A DNA stretch of 64,000 bases from Methanosarcina baikalica. GTDB taxonomy: Archaea; Halobacteriota; Methanosarcinia; Methanosarcinales; Methanosarcinaceae. The stretch is from positions 31,089 to 95,088 of the forward strand of contig NZ_JAVKPK010000003.1 in the NCBI RefSeq assembly GCF_031461075.1, given 5' to 3'. The translations under genes were made by a program, and so were the position numbers. The stretch's first letter is position 1. Each line of letters starts with the position of its first letter. Below the pieces are notes generated by a model, which saw nothing but the letters and a program-made list of their open reading frames with translations, did not search any database and was not told the origin of the DNA. Shown here one piece after another: positions 17,231-26,887 of the stretch.

Positions 17231-19264
17231 ATGAATGTCTTAATCTACCTTGCACCAATATGTGCCTTTATTGGTCTGATTTTTGCAGGTATGTCCTATA
17301 AAAATGTCCAAAAAGAAGGCGAAGGAAATGATGCCGTTAAAAAAATTACTGCGTTAATCCACCACGGGGCCATGGTTTACCTTAACAGGCAATACCGCGC
17401 AATCGCTGTTTTCGTCGTTTTATTTGCAGTTCTAATTGTATTAATTCTTCCAAATGGATCTATAACCGCAATATGTTTTGTTTTTGGTGCAGTGCTATCC
17501 GCAGCAGCCGGGTATGCAGGTATGCTTACAGCTACCACTGCGAACGGTAGGACCACAAATGCTGCCACAAGAGGCATTGGTCCTGCTTTTAGAGTTTCAT
17601 TTGCATCGGGCACCGTTACGGGGATGAGCGTTGTAGGTCTCGGCCTGCTTGGGTTATCTGCTTCGTTTATAATTATTGCAAATACTTTTACAAACCTTGA
17701 TTTAATTACAGTTGTGAATATCGTTGCAGGCTTTTCACTTGGCGCTTCGTCTATTGCTCTCTTTGCCCGCGTCGGTGGCGGAATATTTACCAAAGCTGCT
17801 GATGTCGGTGCTGACCTTGTGGGCAAGGTTGAAGTCGGAATCCCGGAAGACGACCCGAGAAATCCTGCTGTAATTGCCGATAATGTCGGAGACAACGTCG
17901 GAGATATTGCAGGCATGGGGGCCGATCTCTACGAATCATATGTCGGTTCGATCGTTGCAACAATGCTTCTTGCAGCATCGACATCAGCAACAACGTTCCC
18001 CGGTGTTTCAGTTCTGAACGTTATTATGGTTCCACTACTAATCTCGGCTGTTGGAATTCTTGCATCCGTTGTCGGTACGTTTTTTGTCCGTACAAACAAG
18101 ACAGAGTCTTCCGCAATCCATATGGCATTTAATTTGGGGTTGATTGCCGCAATCGTTCTTACCGTCATTGCCTCATACTTCGTTACATCTCAGCTTCTCG
18201 GAGCGTACGGATTGAAGGTCTTCTTTGCAACTGTTGCAGGGCTTATCTCCGGTTTCCTTATCGGACAGATCACAGAATACTACACATCATATGATAGAAA
18301 GCCGACCCGTATGGTTGCAGATTCCTGTGTAACCGGTTCAGCCACGAATATTATCACGGGTTTTGCAAAAGGAATGGAATCAACTCTCTGGCCTGTTATT
18401 ATCATCAGTGCTACGATCTATATTTCGTACCAGCTTTCAGGCCTCTACGGTATAGCTATTGCAGCCGTGGGAATGCTTGCAACGCTTGGGATCTCACTGT
18501 CGGTCGATGCATACGGTCCTGTAGCTGACAATGCAGGAGGTATTGCAGAGATGTCCCACCAGAAGGAAGAAGTTCGCCAGATAACCGATACGCTCGACGC
18601 GGTAGGAAACACGACTGCAGCTATGGGCAAAGGTTTTGCAATCGGCTCCGCAGCTCTAACTGCACTTGCTCTCTTTTCTTCATATGGTATTGCAGTAAAT
18701 CTCACTGTTATTGATATTATGAACCCAAACGTGTTTATTGGGCTTACCATAGGTGCAATGCTTCCTTTCCTTTTTTCGTCAATGACAATTCTGGCTGTCG
18801 GAACTGCAGCAGGTGAAGTCGTAGTTGAGGTGAGGAGACAGTTTAAAGAGATCGCAGGTTTAATGGAGGGCAAAGCCGATCCTGATTACGACAAATGTAT
18901 TGCAATCTCAACGCACTCCGCTCTGAAAGAGATGATCGCACCCGGTGTGCTTGCAATTATTTCACCTCTTATAGTCGGACTCGTACTCGGTCCCGGCGCA
19001 CTTGGAGGGCTTCTTGCAGGTTCGGTAGTATCAGGTTTCATGCTTGCAATTACAATGTCTAACGCAGGCGGCTCGTGGGACAATGCGAAAAAATTTATCG
19101 AAACCGGAAATTTCGGTGGAAAGGGTTCAGATGCTCATAGGGCAGGTGTCACAGGCGATACTGTGGGGGATCCTTTCAAGGATACAGCAGGGCCGGCAAT
19201 TAACATTCTCATTAAGCTAATGAGCATTGTAGCGGTCGTGTTTGCACCTTTGTTTATGGTCTGA
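17231..19264 (+). CDS. hppA: Membrane-bound pyrophosphatase, K+-dependent (probable Na+ pump)
   Basis: About 677 residues with 15-16 transmembrane helices. Catalytic motifs are canonical: DVGADLVGKVE, then IPEDDPRNPAVIADN and VGDNVGDIAGMGADLYES. The potassium-determining position is alanine (GNTTAAMGKG), so the enzyme should need K+; K+-dependent methanosarcinal homologues have been shown to pump Na+, which is the likely role here. An upstream ATG at 17219 adds four residues, but the second ATG is better placed after AGAGGATGG. It is divergent from the bacterial-type hppA, so the cell has two non-equivalent PPi-driven pumps side by side. Confidence 0.93.
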   Translation: MNVLIYLAPICAFIGLIFAGMSYKNVQKEGEGNDAVKKITALIHHGAMVYLNRQYRAIAVFVVLFAVLIVLILPNGSITAICFVFGAVLSAAAGYAGMLTATTANGRTTNAATRGIGPAFRVSFASGTVTGMSVVGLGLLGLSASFIIIANTFTNLDLITVVNIVAGFSLGASSIALFARVGGGIFTKAADVGADLVGKVEVGIPEDDPRNPAVIADNVGDNVGDIAGMGADLYESYVGSIVATMLLAASTSATTFPGVSVLNVIMVPLLISAVGILASVVGTFFVRTNKTESSAIHMAFNLGLIAAIVLTVIASYFVTSQLLGAYGLKVFFATVAGLISGFLIGQITEYYTSYDRKPTRMVADSCVTGSATNIITGFAKGMESTLWPVIIISATIYISYQLSGLYGIAIAAVGMLATLGISLSVDAYGPVADNAGGIAEMSHQKEEVRQITDTLDAVGNTTAAMGKGFAIGSAALTALALFSSYGIAVNLTVIDIMNPNVFIGLTIGAMLPFLFSSMTILAVGTAAGEVVVEVRRQFKEIAGLMEGKADPDYDKCIAISTHSALKEMIAPGVLAIISPLIVGLVLGPGALGGLLAGSVVSGFMLAITMSNAGGSWDNAKKFIETGNFGGKGSDAHRAGVTGDTVGDPFKDTAGPAINILIKLMSIVAVVFAPLFMV

Positions 19265-19735
19265 TATCCATCTTTTCCTACTTTTCTTATTTTTTTCACG
19301 GTAGAAACCTTTCAGAGTAGTGCTCGAGTTCTTAATTTTTTCTCTCATAATTGTTTGATTTCTGCGGTAGCACTGCAGTCCTTAAAGTAAACCTCATGTT
19401 CATCGATGCAATAAATTTTTTATTATAGTTGTTTGCGTGCTATGGGTATTTAAATTACCTGATATCTAAAAGGAATACGCTTTCCTATTTGAAAATCGTA
19501 TATTAAAAACTTTTCGCTTTTTAACGGTTTAAATCCAGGTGCTCGAATCCGACTCATGGGTAAAAACAGGAAAAATGGGATAATTAAATCGGCAAAAATC
19601 CATAGCTTCGGACGTAAATATCTACATTGATTTATTCAAGATTCTATTACCTGGAAGACGCTAAAAGCACAGAAAAGCCGTACTCGTTTTCGTAAATATT
19701 AATCCTCTCGAGCGCAGCGTGAAGGACTCCGTGCT
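19265..19735. other. Spacer 3' of hppA
   Basis: Intergenic sequence between the plus-strand pyrophosphatase and a convergent minus-strand gene. No gene was seen. It leads into the hairpin array that starts at 19736. Confidence 0.4.
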
Positions 19736-19863
19736 GTTGCGATTACATCGCAACTCTCAGAAAATCTCCGATTTCCTGTGATCCCGAAGCGCAACTCGGG
19801 AAGGACAGCGCACTGCAGAGCCGCAACTCTGCCGGATCGCGTATTCCTGAAGTGGAACTCAGG
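19736..19863. repeat. Array of small hairpins with a shared loop and covarying stems
   Basis: Four stem-loops in 128 bp. The first has an 8-bp stem, GTTGCGAT-TAC-ATCGCAAC (19736-19754). The other three have 5-bp stems and 8-nt loops: CCCGA-AGCGCAAC-TCGGG (19783-19800), GCAGA-GCCGCAAC-TCTGC (19815-19832) and CCTGA-AGTGGAAC-TCAGG (19846-19863). Stem sequences differ but stay paired, while the loop keeps an nGYSSAAC pattern, and spacing is about 31-32 nt. The region is clearly richer in GC than its surroundings. No ORF covers it. Confidence 0.6.
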
Positions 19864-19993
19864 TGGCTCAATTCGGGAGGTTCACCTTTTAGTTTGAGAT
19901 TGGTGAAGGAATTAGGTAGTTAACTATATTTTCTGTGCTTTCCCGGTCAAAGCAGGAGAAAGATAGTATAAAGCTGAAAAAGTTCGGGAGAGG

Positions 19994-20452
19994 TCAGTTA
20001 ACTCCTCTTACCTGCAATAACTGGAACTCGATTTCGTCCGGAACTGTGGCCAGGAAAACAAACGTATTATACCCGAGTTTCTGAACTTCTTTGATCGCAT
20101 TTGCCTGAACTTCGCTCAAATCTTTTGAGTCGCTTACAATACAGAATGATTTTCTGTTTCCTGTGTTTACAAGGAAATTAAAGACACTTCCATGGGTATT
20201 CAGGAATGCAACCAGATTTTTAAGTTCATCCCAGGTATTGCACATGTGAATGTTTTTGGATCCCATATTTTCCACATACCAATCTCTGCTCACATAGGAA
20301 TAGGATGCATACTGCTCACTCAGCTCATCGTAAGCTTTTTGGATTCTGTTAATATCCTTCCTAAGGTTTACCCATTTCCAGCTCTGTGTTGTGAAATAGC
20401 GGGCTGCCACTATCTCAAAAATTGCCTGCTTATCTTCATTTTCGAGTCTCAT
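19994..20452 (-). CDS. Conserved hypothetical protein, 152 residues
   Basis: A soluble, mixed alpha/beta protein with no signal or membrane segment. The N-terminus is helical and polar (MRLENEDKQAIFEIVAARYF). The C-terminal part, from SFCIVSDSKDLSEVQANAI to NTFVFLATVPDEIEFQLL, looks like alternating strands and helices. I recognise no family. It lies 36 bp downstream of the DHPS-like gene on the same strand and is probably co-transcribed with it. Confidence 0.65.
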   Translation of the reverse strand: MRLENEDKQAIFEIVAARYFTTQSWKWVNLRKDINRIQKAYDELSEQYASYSYVSRDWYVENMGSKNIHMCNTWDELKNLVAFLNTHGSVFNFLVNTGNRKSFCIVSDSKDLSEVQANAIKEVQKLGYNTFVFLATVPDEIEFQLLQVRGVN

Positions 20453-20488
20453 TTTTTCACTTCTCTATTTTGTTTGCGTTTCTTGTGC

Positions 20489-21970
20489 TCAGAACACATC
20501 GTCCTGGGCATAACTTCTGTTAAAGTGCAAGGCAAGTTCGGCTTTTTCCAGTTCCCTTCCCAGGTATGCGGCATGATCCAGGCGGGAGACTATTTTCAGT
20601 TCAAGTAATGTGTCCATAACTTCCCTGGCATTTTTTCCCACGACTGAAACTTTTTCGTGTTCGGCTACGATCGATCCGCCATTTCCGCTTATGCTGTCCG
20701 GTACTATCCTGATGCAGATTGGACCTGCAGGGTCTACACGCCAATTCTTCGAGGATCTGGCTTGAATTGCATTCTGCGGAAGAGGGGAATCAGGCCGCCT
20801 GCGTTTTTCCTTAATGCAAAGTAGGTCCAGCCCAAGGTCTTTTGGAGAGCTTTCTCTTATGCGGGAAAGCTGCATCATCTCGGAAGCCCTTTTCAGTTCC
20901 CGGATGGAACCATGTGCCTTGTCACTGAACTCGGGGGTAAAAAGGATGCTTGCTCCAGCTTCTGCTCCTATTCCGCAGAGTGTGGCATTTACACCTATTG
21001 TATCCACATCCATAAGTTCCGTAACATTTCCAGCTCCGAAAAATACCGGAATCTCAGGGTACATCTTATGAAATTCGTGATAGCGTACAATGGATTCGGT
21101 TATATTGTGTCCTACAGGATCAAGAACAGGGTCGGCTATAATTTTCTCAATTCCAAGCCTATTGGCAGCTTCGATATTTCTGAGAAGGCTTTCCAGGCTT
21201 TTTCCCTCATCCGGTATTACAACGGCCGTAATCCCTGCTCTGGCAACAATCGGGCCTGCAGTCTCAATATTCGTATTGTTCAGACTCAGGACAATGTCTA
21301 CTCCTGCTTCTACTCCTTCATTTATCAGTTCAGGATCAAGGGTATCTATGCTGATAGGGGCTTCTGTAATGGCTTTTGCAAGAGATACAGCTCTTCGAAC
21401 CTGCCCTGGCCGGGTATTTAGGGTAGCTCCCAGGTCGATAATATCTGCTCCACGGGCGATAAAAGCTTCGATTCTTACTTGAAGCGTCCGGGCATCCATT
21501 TCCATGGCCCCTACTATCTCTCCCATTACCTTCATGCGAGCCTGTCCTCCGATTTTCACGCTGCTGATTGTAAGGAGTGAGGAGGCTTCCTCTTCGGTTT
21601 TCCTTATAAGTTCAAAAGCCAGCTCTTTTCGAACATCAGCGAGTAGTTCACAGGCCGGAACTTTTTCGGAAAAATCTATTTTTTCAGCAAACGGGAGTAC
21701 AAAACCAAGGTCATAGGCGTGCTTTGGTCCAAGCCGGATTTTACACCTAAGTTCTTCAGAAGCTTTTGAAAAATCTCCTGTTACAAGCCCTGGAAGAAGA
21801 ATAAGATCGTAATCTTTCAAAAAACCTGCTTCTTGAAATATTTTGATAAGCTTTTTAGGGGTGATAAAGGCGGCAATGTCAATATCTGCTACGAGGACGT
21901 CGGCTTTTTCACCAACTGCTTTCCTAACGGTATTTTCTGCAAGCCGCCCTGTTGCAATCAAAATTTTCAT
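20489..21970 (-). CDS. Dihydropteroate synthase-like protein (TIGR00284 family)
   Basis: A 493-residue archaeal protein with an N-terminal alpha/beta domain (~1-150) and a central TIM barrel of the pterin-binding/DHPS type (~165-390), recognisable from ADIIDLGATLNTRPG and ISIDTLDPELINEG. A C-terminal extension of about 100 residues follows. Members occur widely in methanogens and are suspected to act in tetrahydromethanopterin synthesis; the reaction is not established from this sequence. A small hypothetical gene follows 36 bp downstream, and a terminator-like hairpin separates it from ftsZ. Confidence 0.82.
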   Translation of the reverse strand: MKILIATGRLAENTVRKAVGEKADVLVADIDIAAFITPKKLIKIFQEAGFLKDYDLILLPGLVTGDFSKASEELRCKIRLGPKHAYDLGFVLPFAEKIDFSEKVPACELLADVRKELAFELIRKTEEEASSLLTISSVKIGGQARMKVMGEIVGAMEMDARTLQVRIEAFIARGADIIDLGATLNTRPGQVRRAVSLAKAITEAPISIDTLDPELINEGVEAGVDIVLSLNNTNIETAGPIVARAGITAVVIPDEGKSLESLLRNIEAANRLGIEKIIADPVLDPVGHNITESIVRYHEFHKMYPEIPVFFGAGNVTELMDVDTIGVNATLCGIGAEAGASILFTPEFSDKAHGSIRELKRASEMMQLSRIRESSPKDLGLDLLCIKEKRRRPDSPLPQNAIQARSSKNWRVDPAGPICIRIVPDSISGNGGSIVAEHEKVSVVGKNAREVMDTLLELKIVSRLDHAAYLGRELEKAELALHFNRSYAQDDVF

Positions 21971-22044
21971 GTTTTTTAGATAGAAGCGCTAATAAAAAAG
22001 AGTATCTGTTTGAAACAAGCCGGTTAAAAAATTGCCAGGTGATA

Positions 22045-22083
22045 AAAAGCCCGAACTTTTCAACTTTGAGTGTCCGGGCTTTT
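22045..22083 (-). terminator. Terminator-like hairpin downstream of ftsZ
   Basis: AAAAGCCCG (22045-22053) pairs with CGGGCTTTT (22075-22083), a 9-bp perfect stem just beyond the ftsZ stop. On the minus strand it ends in a short T run. Confidence 0.6.
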
Positions 22084-22096
22084 GTCGAAGCCTGAT

Positions 22097-23347
22097 TTAA
22101 TTTATAAAGTCAATAATTGACTCTTCATGCTTCTTTCTAAGAGGCCCTGACGTATCTCTTAATCGACCTGTAGGTGTCATTTTTCCGAACCTTCTTTCCT
22201 GGAGGGGGTCAGCTTCGATTCTGGACTCCAGGATTCCAGATCCTGCCTGAGGGCCCAGGATCTGGGCAGACTGCACACCTGTCATGATTGCCATTACCCT
22301 GACCTTGCCTTCATAATCTTCCCTGATCCTTGCGCCCCAGATGACATTTGCATTTGAGGAAAGTTCGTAGGTGAGCATGGAGGCGATTTCTTCGGCTTCC
22401 TTCAGGCTCAGGTCAGGTCCGCCGGTTACATGGACAAGGCTTCCGGTTGCACCCTTGTAATCAACATCAAGCAAGGGATGGTTAAGGGCAGTCCGCACTA
22501 CTTCAGTGCTCTTGTCCTGGCTTTTTGACTCGCCTACGAGCATGACTGCAACTCCGCCACAGCTCATAATGGTTCTGATGTCGGCATAGTCAAGATTTAT
22601 CAGAGAAGGCACTGTAATTGTCTCTGTAATTCCTTTTACGGTTTCAGCAATCAGCTGATCCATTACGGAAAAGGCCTGGTCAATAGGGAGGTTTGGCACG
22701 TAGTTAAGCAGCCTGTTATTGTCCAGGACAATTACTGTATCGGCTGCCCGGCGCAGTTCTTCAAGTCCTTCTTCGGCTTTGAAGATGCGGGCCCTTTCGA
22801 CCCTGAAGGGGCTGGAGACCATTCCTACAACAATCGCTCCCTGTTCCTTTGCCACTTCGGCAACTACAGGGGCAACGCCCGTCCCGGTACCTCCGCCGAG
22901 GCCTGCAGTAATAAAAACCAGGTCAACATCTTTTAAAACTTCTTCAAGGGTGCCCCTTGCAAGTTCCGCAGCTTTCTTTCCCGTTTCGGGATAACCGCCT
23001 GCTCCCAGTCCTCGCGTGAGAGTTTTCCCCACGAGGATCTTCTTGTCAGCCCTCACATTGTCAAGGTGCTGCTTATCGGTATTGATACAAACTGTTTCCG
23101 CACCTTCGATTCCTATATTATAGAGCCGGTTTACAGTATTATTTCCTGCACCCCCGCATCCTACAATCATAATTCTTGGCTGCCCGAATTCTTCAAAATC
23201 TTCTTCAGAAGAGGAATTCTTCCGATATTCCTTCTCTTTTTCGCTGAATTTCATTGCTTCCTGTACTATTGATTGCAATTCATCCCCTCGACTGGATTTG
23301 TGTCTAATAATTATGTTTGATTCCCCACCCTTAACATCGGGGGTCAC
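22097..23347 (-). CDS. ftsZ: Cell division GTPase FtsZ
   Basis: A tubulin-like GTPase forming the division ring. The N-terminal nucleotide site IMIVGCGGAGNNTVNRL begins near residue 60, the tubulin signature GLGGGTGTGVAP is near residue 150, and the T7 loop follows NLDYADIRTIM. The first 55 residues are a charged tail, longer than in many FtsZ proteins. The listed start is GTG at 23347; an internal start that shortens this tail is possible. SepF, its archaeal membrane partner, is encoded at 9244-9624. Confidence 0.96.
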   Translation of the reverse strand: MTPDVKGGESNIIIRHKSSRGDELQSIVQEAMKFSEKEKEYRKNSSSEEDFEEFGQPRIMIVGCGGAGNNTVNRLYNIGIEGAETVCINTDKQHLDNVRADKKILVGKTLTRGLGAGGYPETGKKAAELARGTLEEVLKDVDLVFITAGLGGGTGTGVAPVVAEVAKEQGAIVVGMVSSPFRVERARIFKAEEGLEELRRAADTVIVLDNNRLLNYVPNLPIDQAFSVMDQLIAETVKGITETITVPSLINLDYADIRTIMSCGGVAVMLVGESKSQDKSTEVVRTALNHPLLDVDYKGATGSLVHVTGGPDLSLKEAEEIASMLTYELSSNANVIWGARIREDYEGKVRVMAIMTGVQSAQILGPQAGSGILESRIEADPLQERRFGKMTPTGRLRDTSGPLRKKHEESIIDFIN

Positions 23348-24153
23348 CTGTCTGTCAATATTTTTGAGTGGATTTATGAGATAACCTTCAACATGATAAA
23401 GATTTTTTATCCGTTATCTTTAATAAGTTGACACCCTTCTGAACTTAAATATTTCGGACATATTTAAGCAACATTCTTACGTTGTATATTAAGTTTAAAT
23501 ACGTCACCCATAAATCTCATATATGAACTCTTTTACTTCATTTATTACTTAATTCTCAAAGATGAAGAGTGATGGGCTTTCAAAATATTTATATATTATG
23601 ACGTACTACTTTATTAAGTATTTTATTTTTCTCAGTAAAATTCTTCTGATTATGTAAGTCAGGACAATTTTTTGATCTCATTTTCTCTATTCTTTTGATG
23701 CCATGTTCGACTTCAAGTGTTAACAACGTTATTCCTTAATCTATTTTTGTTAATACTTTCAGATAGGAATTCTTACAATTTAATTGGACTGTTTATATTC
23801 TTACTTTTAAGTAGAATTCTCCCTTAAAAACTGTTTCGGTATTATTCAAGAATTTCAAGGCTCTTGCTTAACTTTTTGAGTAGTTATATTATTTGATATA
23901 AAGTTTACATATTTCCAATTCGCAGACAATAGTTTCTCTGTTATCTCTTCGGTTTTATTTGGTAAGAGATTCTGAAATTAATTCTTTCAGTTTTCGGAAT
24001 TGGAGATCTGTGCATTTTTTACGAATAAATATGTTAAAACCATAATTCTGTTCAGGACTTTTCGGGAAAGCTTTAAGGCTTTAAACCCGCTTTTACCTCA
24101 TTTTAGCAACTTTTATTCAAAATTATTCAGTTATTAATCTTGGAGTCATAATC
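23348..24153. other. Divergent promoter spacer between ftsZ and the HAD gene
   Basis: About 800 bp of strongly AT-rich DNA between divergent genes. Several TATA-like stretches are present (for example near 23590). No ORF, RNA gene or clear repeat was supported. Confidence 0.5.
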
Positions 24154-24816
24154 GTGTTAAAAGCATTAATTTTCGATATGGATGGCGTTCTTGTGGACTC
24201 TATGCCCTTCCATGCAGCAGCCTGGAAAAAAGCTTTTCTTGATATGGGTATGGAAATCCAGGACAGGGACATTTATGCAATCGAAGGTTCAAATCCCAGG
24301 ACCGGCCTTCCTCTGCTCATCCGAAAAGCCAGAAGAGAGCCAGACGCATATGACTTTGAAACTATCACCTCAATCTACAGGCAGGAGTTCAAAAGAATTT
24401 TTGAGCTAAAGGCTTTCGATGGAATGAAGGAGTGCCTTGAAGTGCTTAAAACACGTTTCCTCCTTTCAGTAGTATCGGGTTCGGACCGTTCTATTGTTTA
24501 CGGTATCGTGGACCGGCTTTTTCCCGGAATATTCGACACTGTGGTCACAGGAGACGATATTACGAACTCAAAACCTCATCCTGACCCCTTTTTGAAAGCC
24601 GTTAAACTTCTAAAGGTCCGGCGGGAAGAATGTGTTATCATTGAAAACGCCATTCTGGGCGTAGAAGCTGCAAAAAAAGCCGAAATTTACTGCATAGGGG
24701 TCCCCACGTATGTGGAACCTTGGCAGCTTGACAGGGCAGATCTTGTGGTAGGCGATCACAAAAAACTAATGGAACATCTTCTAAGTCTTGAGCCTGCCCT
24801 CAGGTTCAGGATATGA
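24154..24816 (+). CDS. HAD-superfamily phosphatase (beta-phosphoglucomutase-like)
   Basis: A 220-residue HAD hydrolase. Motif I is FDMDGVLVDS (nucleophile and acid/base Asp), motif II the Ser in LSVVSGSDR, motif III the Lys in NSKPHPDPF, and motif IV is degenerate in VIIENAILGVEAAKKA, where the usual EDS is EN-A. The cap is helical (~15-85), as in beta-phosphoglucomutase or phosphoglycolate phosphatase. The EN-A variation may weaken Mg2+ coordination. It starts with GTG after TTGGAG. The substrate is unknown. Confidence 0.85.
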   Translation: MLKALIFDMDGVLVDSMPFHAAAWKKAFLDMGMEIQDRDIYAIEGSNPRTGLPLLIRKARREPDAYDFETITSIYRQEFKRIFELKAFDGMKECLEVLKTRFLLSVVSGSDRSIVYGIVDRLFPGIFDTVVTGDDITNSKPHPDPFLKAVKLLKVRREECVIIENAILGVEAAKKAEIYCIGVPTYVEPWQLDRADLVVGDHKKLMEHLLSLEPALRFRI

Positions 24817-24860
24817 AAAGTTTATTTTTCTTCTAAAATGAAATTTGTGGCCCCTGAGGG

Positions 24861-26774
24861 TCACAGTAACCTTATGGTTTCCAGGTTTGTGAGAGCGCGG
24901 GTCTCAATCTTCAGTTTTTTATAAATCGAACTTGCCAGGTCGATACAGGCTTTCTCATCTCCATGTTCCGTGAACACTCTTTCCGGACGGGGCTGCATTC
25001 TCTTGATATAGTCCATAAGCTGCCTCCTGTCTGAATGGCCTGAGAAACCGTCTACTACCTGAACTTCCATATTCATTTTCAGCATCTCAGTGTTCCCGTT
25101 CTTTCCTGTCATAGGGATTTCCTTCCATCCTTTCTGAATTCTGCGCCCTACAGTCCCATCGGCCTGGTACCCTACGAAAACAAGGGTATTGCGTGCTTCT
25201 CCGGCAAAGGCCTTGAAGTAATCCATAACCGGTCCTCCGTTCATCATACCTGAGGTCGAAAGAATCACACAGGGTTGAGGGTTCTGAATTATTTTCTGGC
25301 GCATCTCGTGGGAATCAACGGGTTTGAAGAATTCGGATAGGAAGGGATTCTGGCCTTTCTGGAAGATTAACTTCCTCAGGTCATTGTTCAGGTATTCGGG
25401 GTGTGTCGCATGGATTGCTGTAGCTTCCCAGATCATTCCGTCCAGGTAGACAGGGACTTCAGGAATCAAACCTTTTCTTATGGATTCCTCAAGCACTATC
25501 ATAACTTCCTGGCTTCTACCAACAGCAAACGTCGGTACAAGAGCAATTCCTCCGCGCTCCAGGGTGTTCTTAATTACCATCTGCAGGTGCCTTTCAGCAT
25601 CCTTAAGTGCAGGCTGGAATGCATTGGAATTTCCATAAGTGGCTTCGCTGATTACGGTTTCAACCCTTGGGAATTTATTTACCGCAGGATCAAAAAGCCT
25701 GGTTTTCTCATACTTGTGGTCTCCCGTAAAGACCACATTATGAAGCCCGTCTCCGATGTGGAAGTGGGAAATTGCCGAACCCAGAATATGGCCCGCGTTG
25801 TGGAAGGTTAATTTGATGTCAGGGGCAATATCCGTGACTTCCTCATAGTCCAGAGGAATCGTGTGTTTAAGGGTCTTCGATATCATTCCCGCCTCGTAGG
25901 GGATCTTCTTCCCTTCTTTTGCTGCCACATCGATATAGTCGAGCTGGAGTAGCACCATCAGGTCCCTTGTGGGAGGCGTGCAGTATACGGGTCCTTCATA
26001 TCCATATTTGAAAAGCAGGGGAACAAGCCCCTGATGGTCCAGATGGGCATGAGTAACTATCACGGCATCAATCTGGTTTAAAGGAAAAACTTCAGGAACA
26101 TACAGATAAGGAGTCATGTTCTCGTCTGAGCCAACGTTGACTCCGCAATCAATCAGGATTCTGGACTCGGGAGTCGAGAGCAGGAAACAGCTCCTTCCGA
26201 CTTCTTTGCATCCCCCAAGCGATGTAACCCTTACCCACTGGTCTTTTGAAGTACACTCTTTGTGAATTTTCCTCCCCACGGATTTCAGGATTTCTTTTCT
26301 TTCCTTGAGATTGTTCCTCATAAATTCCCTGATATTTTTTACGGTGCGGGATTTGATAGGAGGAGTCCGAACAACTTTCGGAATCCAGCCGATTTGCTTT
26401 GTAATCTCTCGGAGAGTCGCTCCGTGCTTTCCTATCACAAGGCCCGGCTTTTCAGCTTCAATAATTACTTCTCCGGAATCTGGGTCAAAATAGTAGCTTG
26501 AGATTACGGATTCTTTTGGAACAACTTCTTCGATTATAGAAATAGAGTCTTCAGGAGTTGCAAGCACTCTCGGATCCGGGCGCATGGCGATCCGCGTCCT
26601 GAGTTCTTTTGCCAGGGTGCGAATTATATTCCCATCATCTGCGAATTTGCGGGGTTCTTCAGTGTATAGTACAAGTTGAGGCCCCTCAAATTCGACGTCA
26701 GTAATTGTAACTCCGTCGGGTAGATTTTTCTCAATTTTATGTTTGAGGTCTAATAGCACGTCTTCAATAGGCAT
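24861..26774 (-). CDS. fttA: aCPSF1/FttA, KH-metallo-beta-lactamase-beta-CASP ribonuclease and termination factor
   Basis: A 637-residue archaeal CPSF73 homologue. N-terminal KH-like domains (~1-150, with GLVIGKHGATLREI) are followed by a metallo-beta-lactamase domain bearing HAHLDHQGLVP (~245) and GHILGSA, a beta-CASP insertion, and the C-terminal metal ligands near VDGFSGHSDRRQL. It cleaves nascent RNA at U-rich sites and promotes archaeal transcription termination. It is monocistronic, downstream of psmB on the same strand. Confidence 0.95.
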   Translation of the reverse strand: MPIEDVLLDLKHKIEKNLPDGVTITDVEFEGPQLVLYTEEPRKFADDGNIIRTLAKELRTRIAMRPDPRVLATPEDSISIIEEVVPKESVISSYYFDPDSGEVIIEAEKPGLVIGKHGATLREITKQIGWIPKVVRTPPIKSRTVKNIREFMRNNLKERKEILKSVGRKIHKECTSKDQWVRVTSLGGCKEVGRSCFLLSTPESRILIDCGVNVGSDENMTPYLYVPEVFPLNQIDAVIVTHAHLDHQGLVPLLFKYGYEGPVYCTPPTRDLMVLLQLDYIDVAAKEGKKIPYEAGMISKTLKHTIPLDYEEVTDIAPDIKLTFHNAGHILGSAISHFHIGDGLHNVVFTGDHKYEKTRLFDPAVNKFPRVETVISEATYGNSNAFQPALKDAERHLQMVIKNTLERGGIALVPTFAVGRSQEVMIVLEESIRKGLIPEVPVYLDGMIWEATAIHATHPEYLNNDLRKLIFQKGQNPFLSEFFKPVDSHEMRQKIIQNPQPCVILSTSGMMNGGPVMDYFKAFAGEARNTLVFVGYQADGTVGRRIQKGWKEIPMTGKNGNTEMLKMNMEVQVVDGFSGHSDRRQLMDYIKRMQPRPERVFTEHGDEKACIDLASSIYKKLKIETRALTNLETIRLL

Positions 26775-26887
26775 TAAGAATCTTCCTGTTTGTCAAAAAA
26801 TGAAAAAGTATGTGGATATTAAAAAAATAATAAGTTGAAAAAGATGTTAGTTTAACGTTAAATTAAAAAACCAACAATTTAAATTAC

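Noticed and set aside
17377..19083. Long minus-strand frames opposite the Na+-type pyrophosphatase
   Set aside because: Shadow frames produced by Ala/Gly/Val-rich coding sequence; no start signals or known domains.
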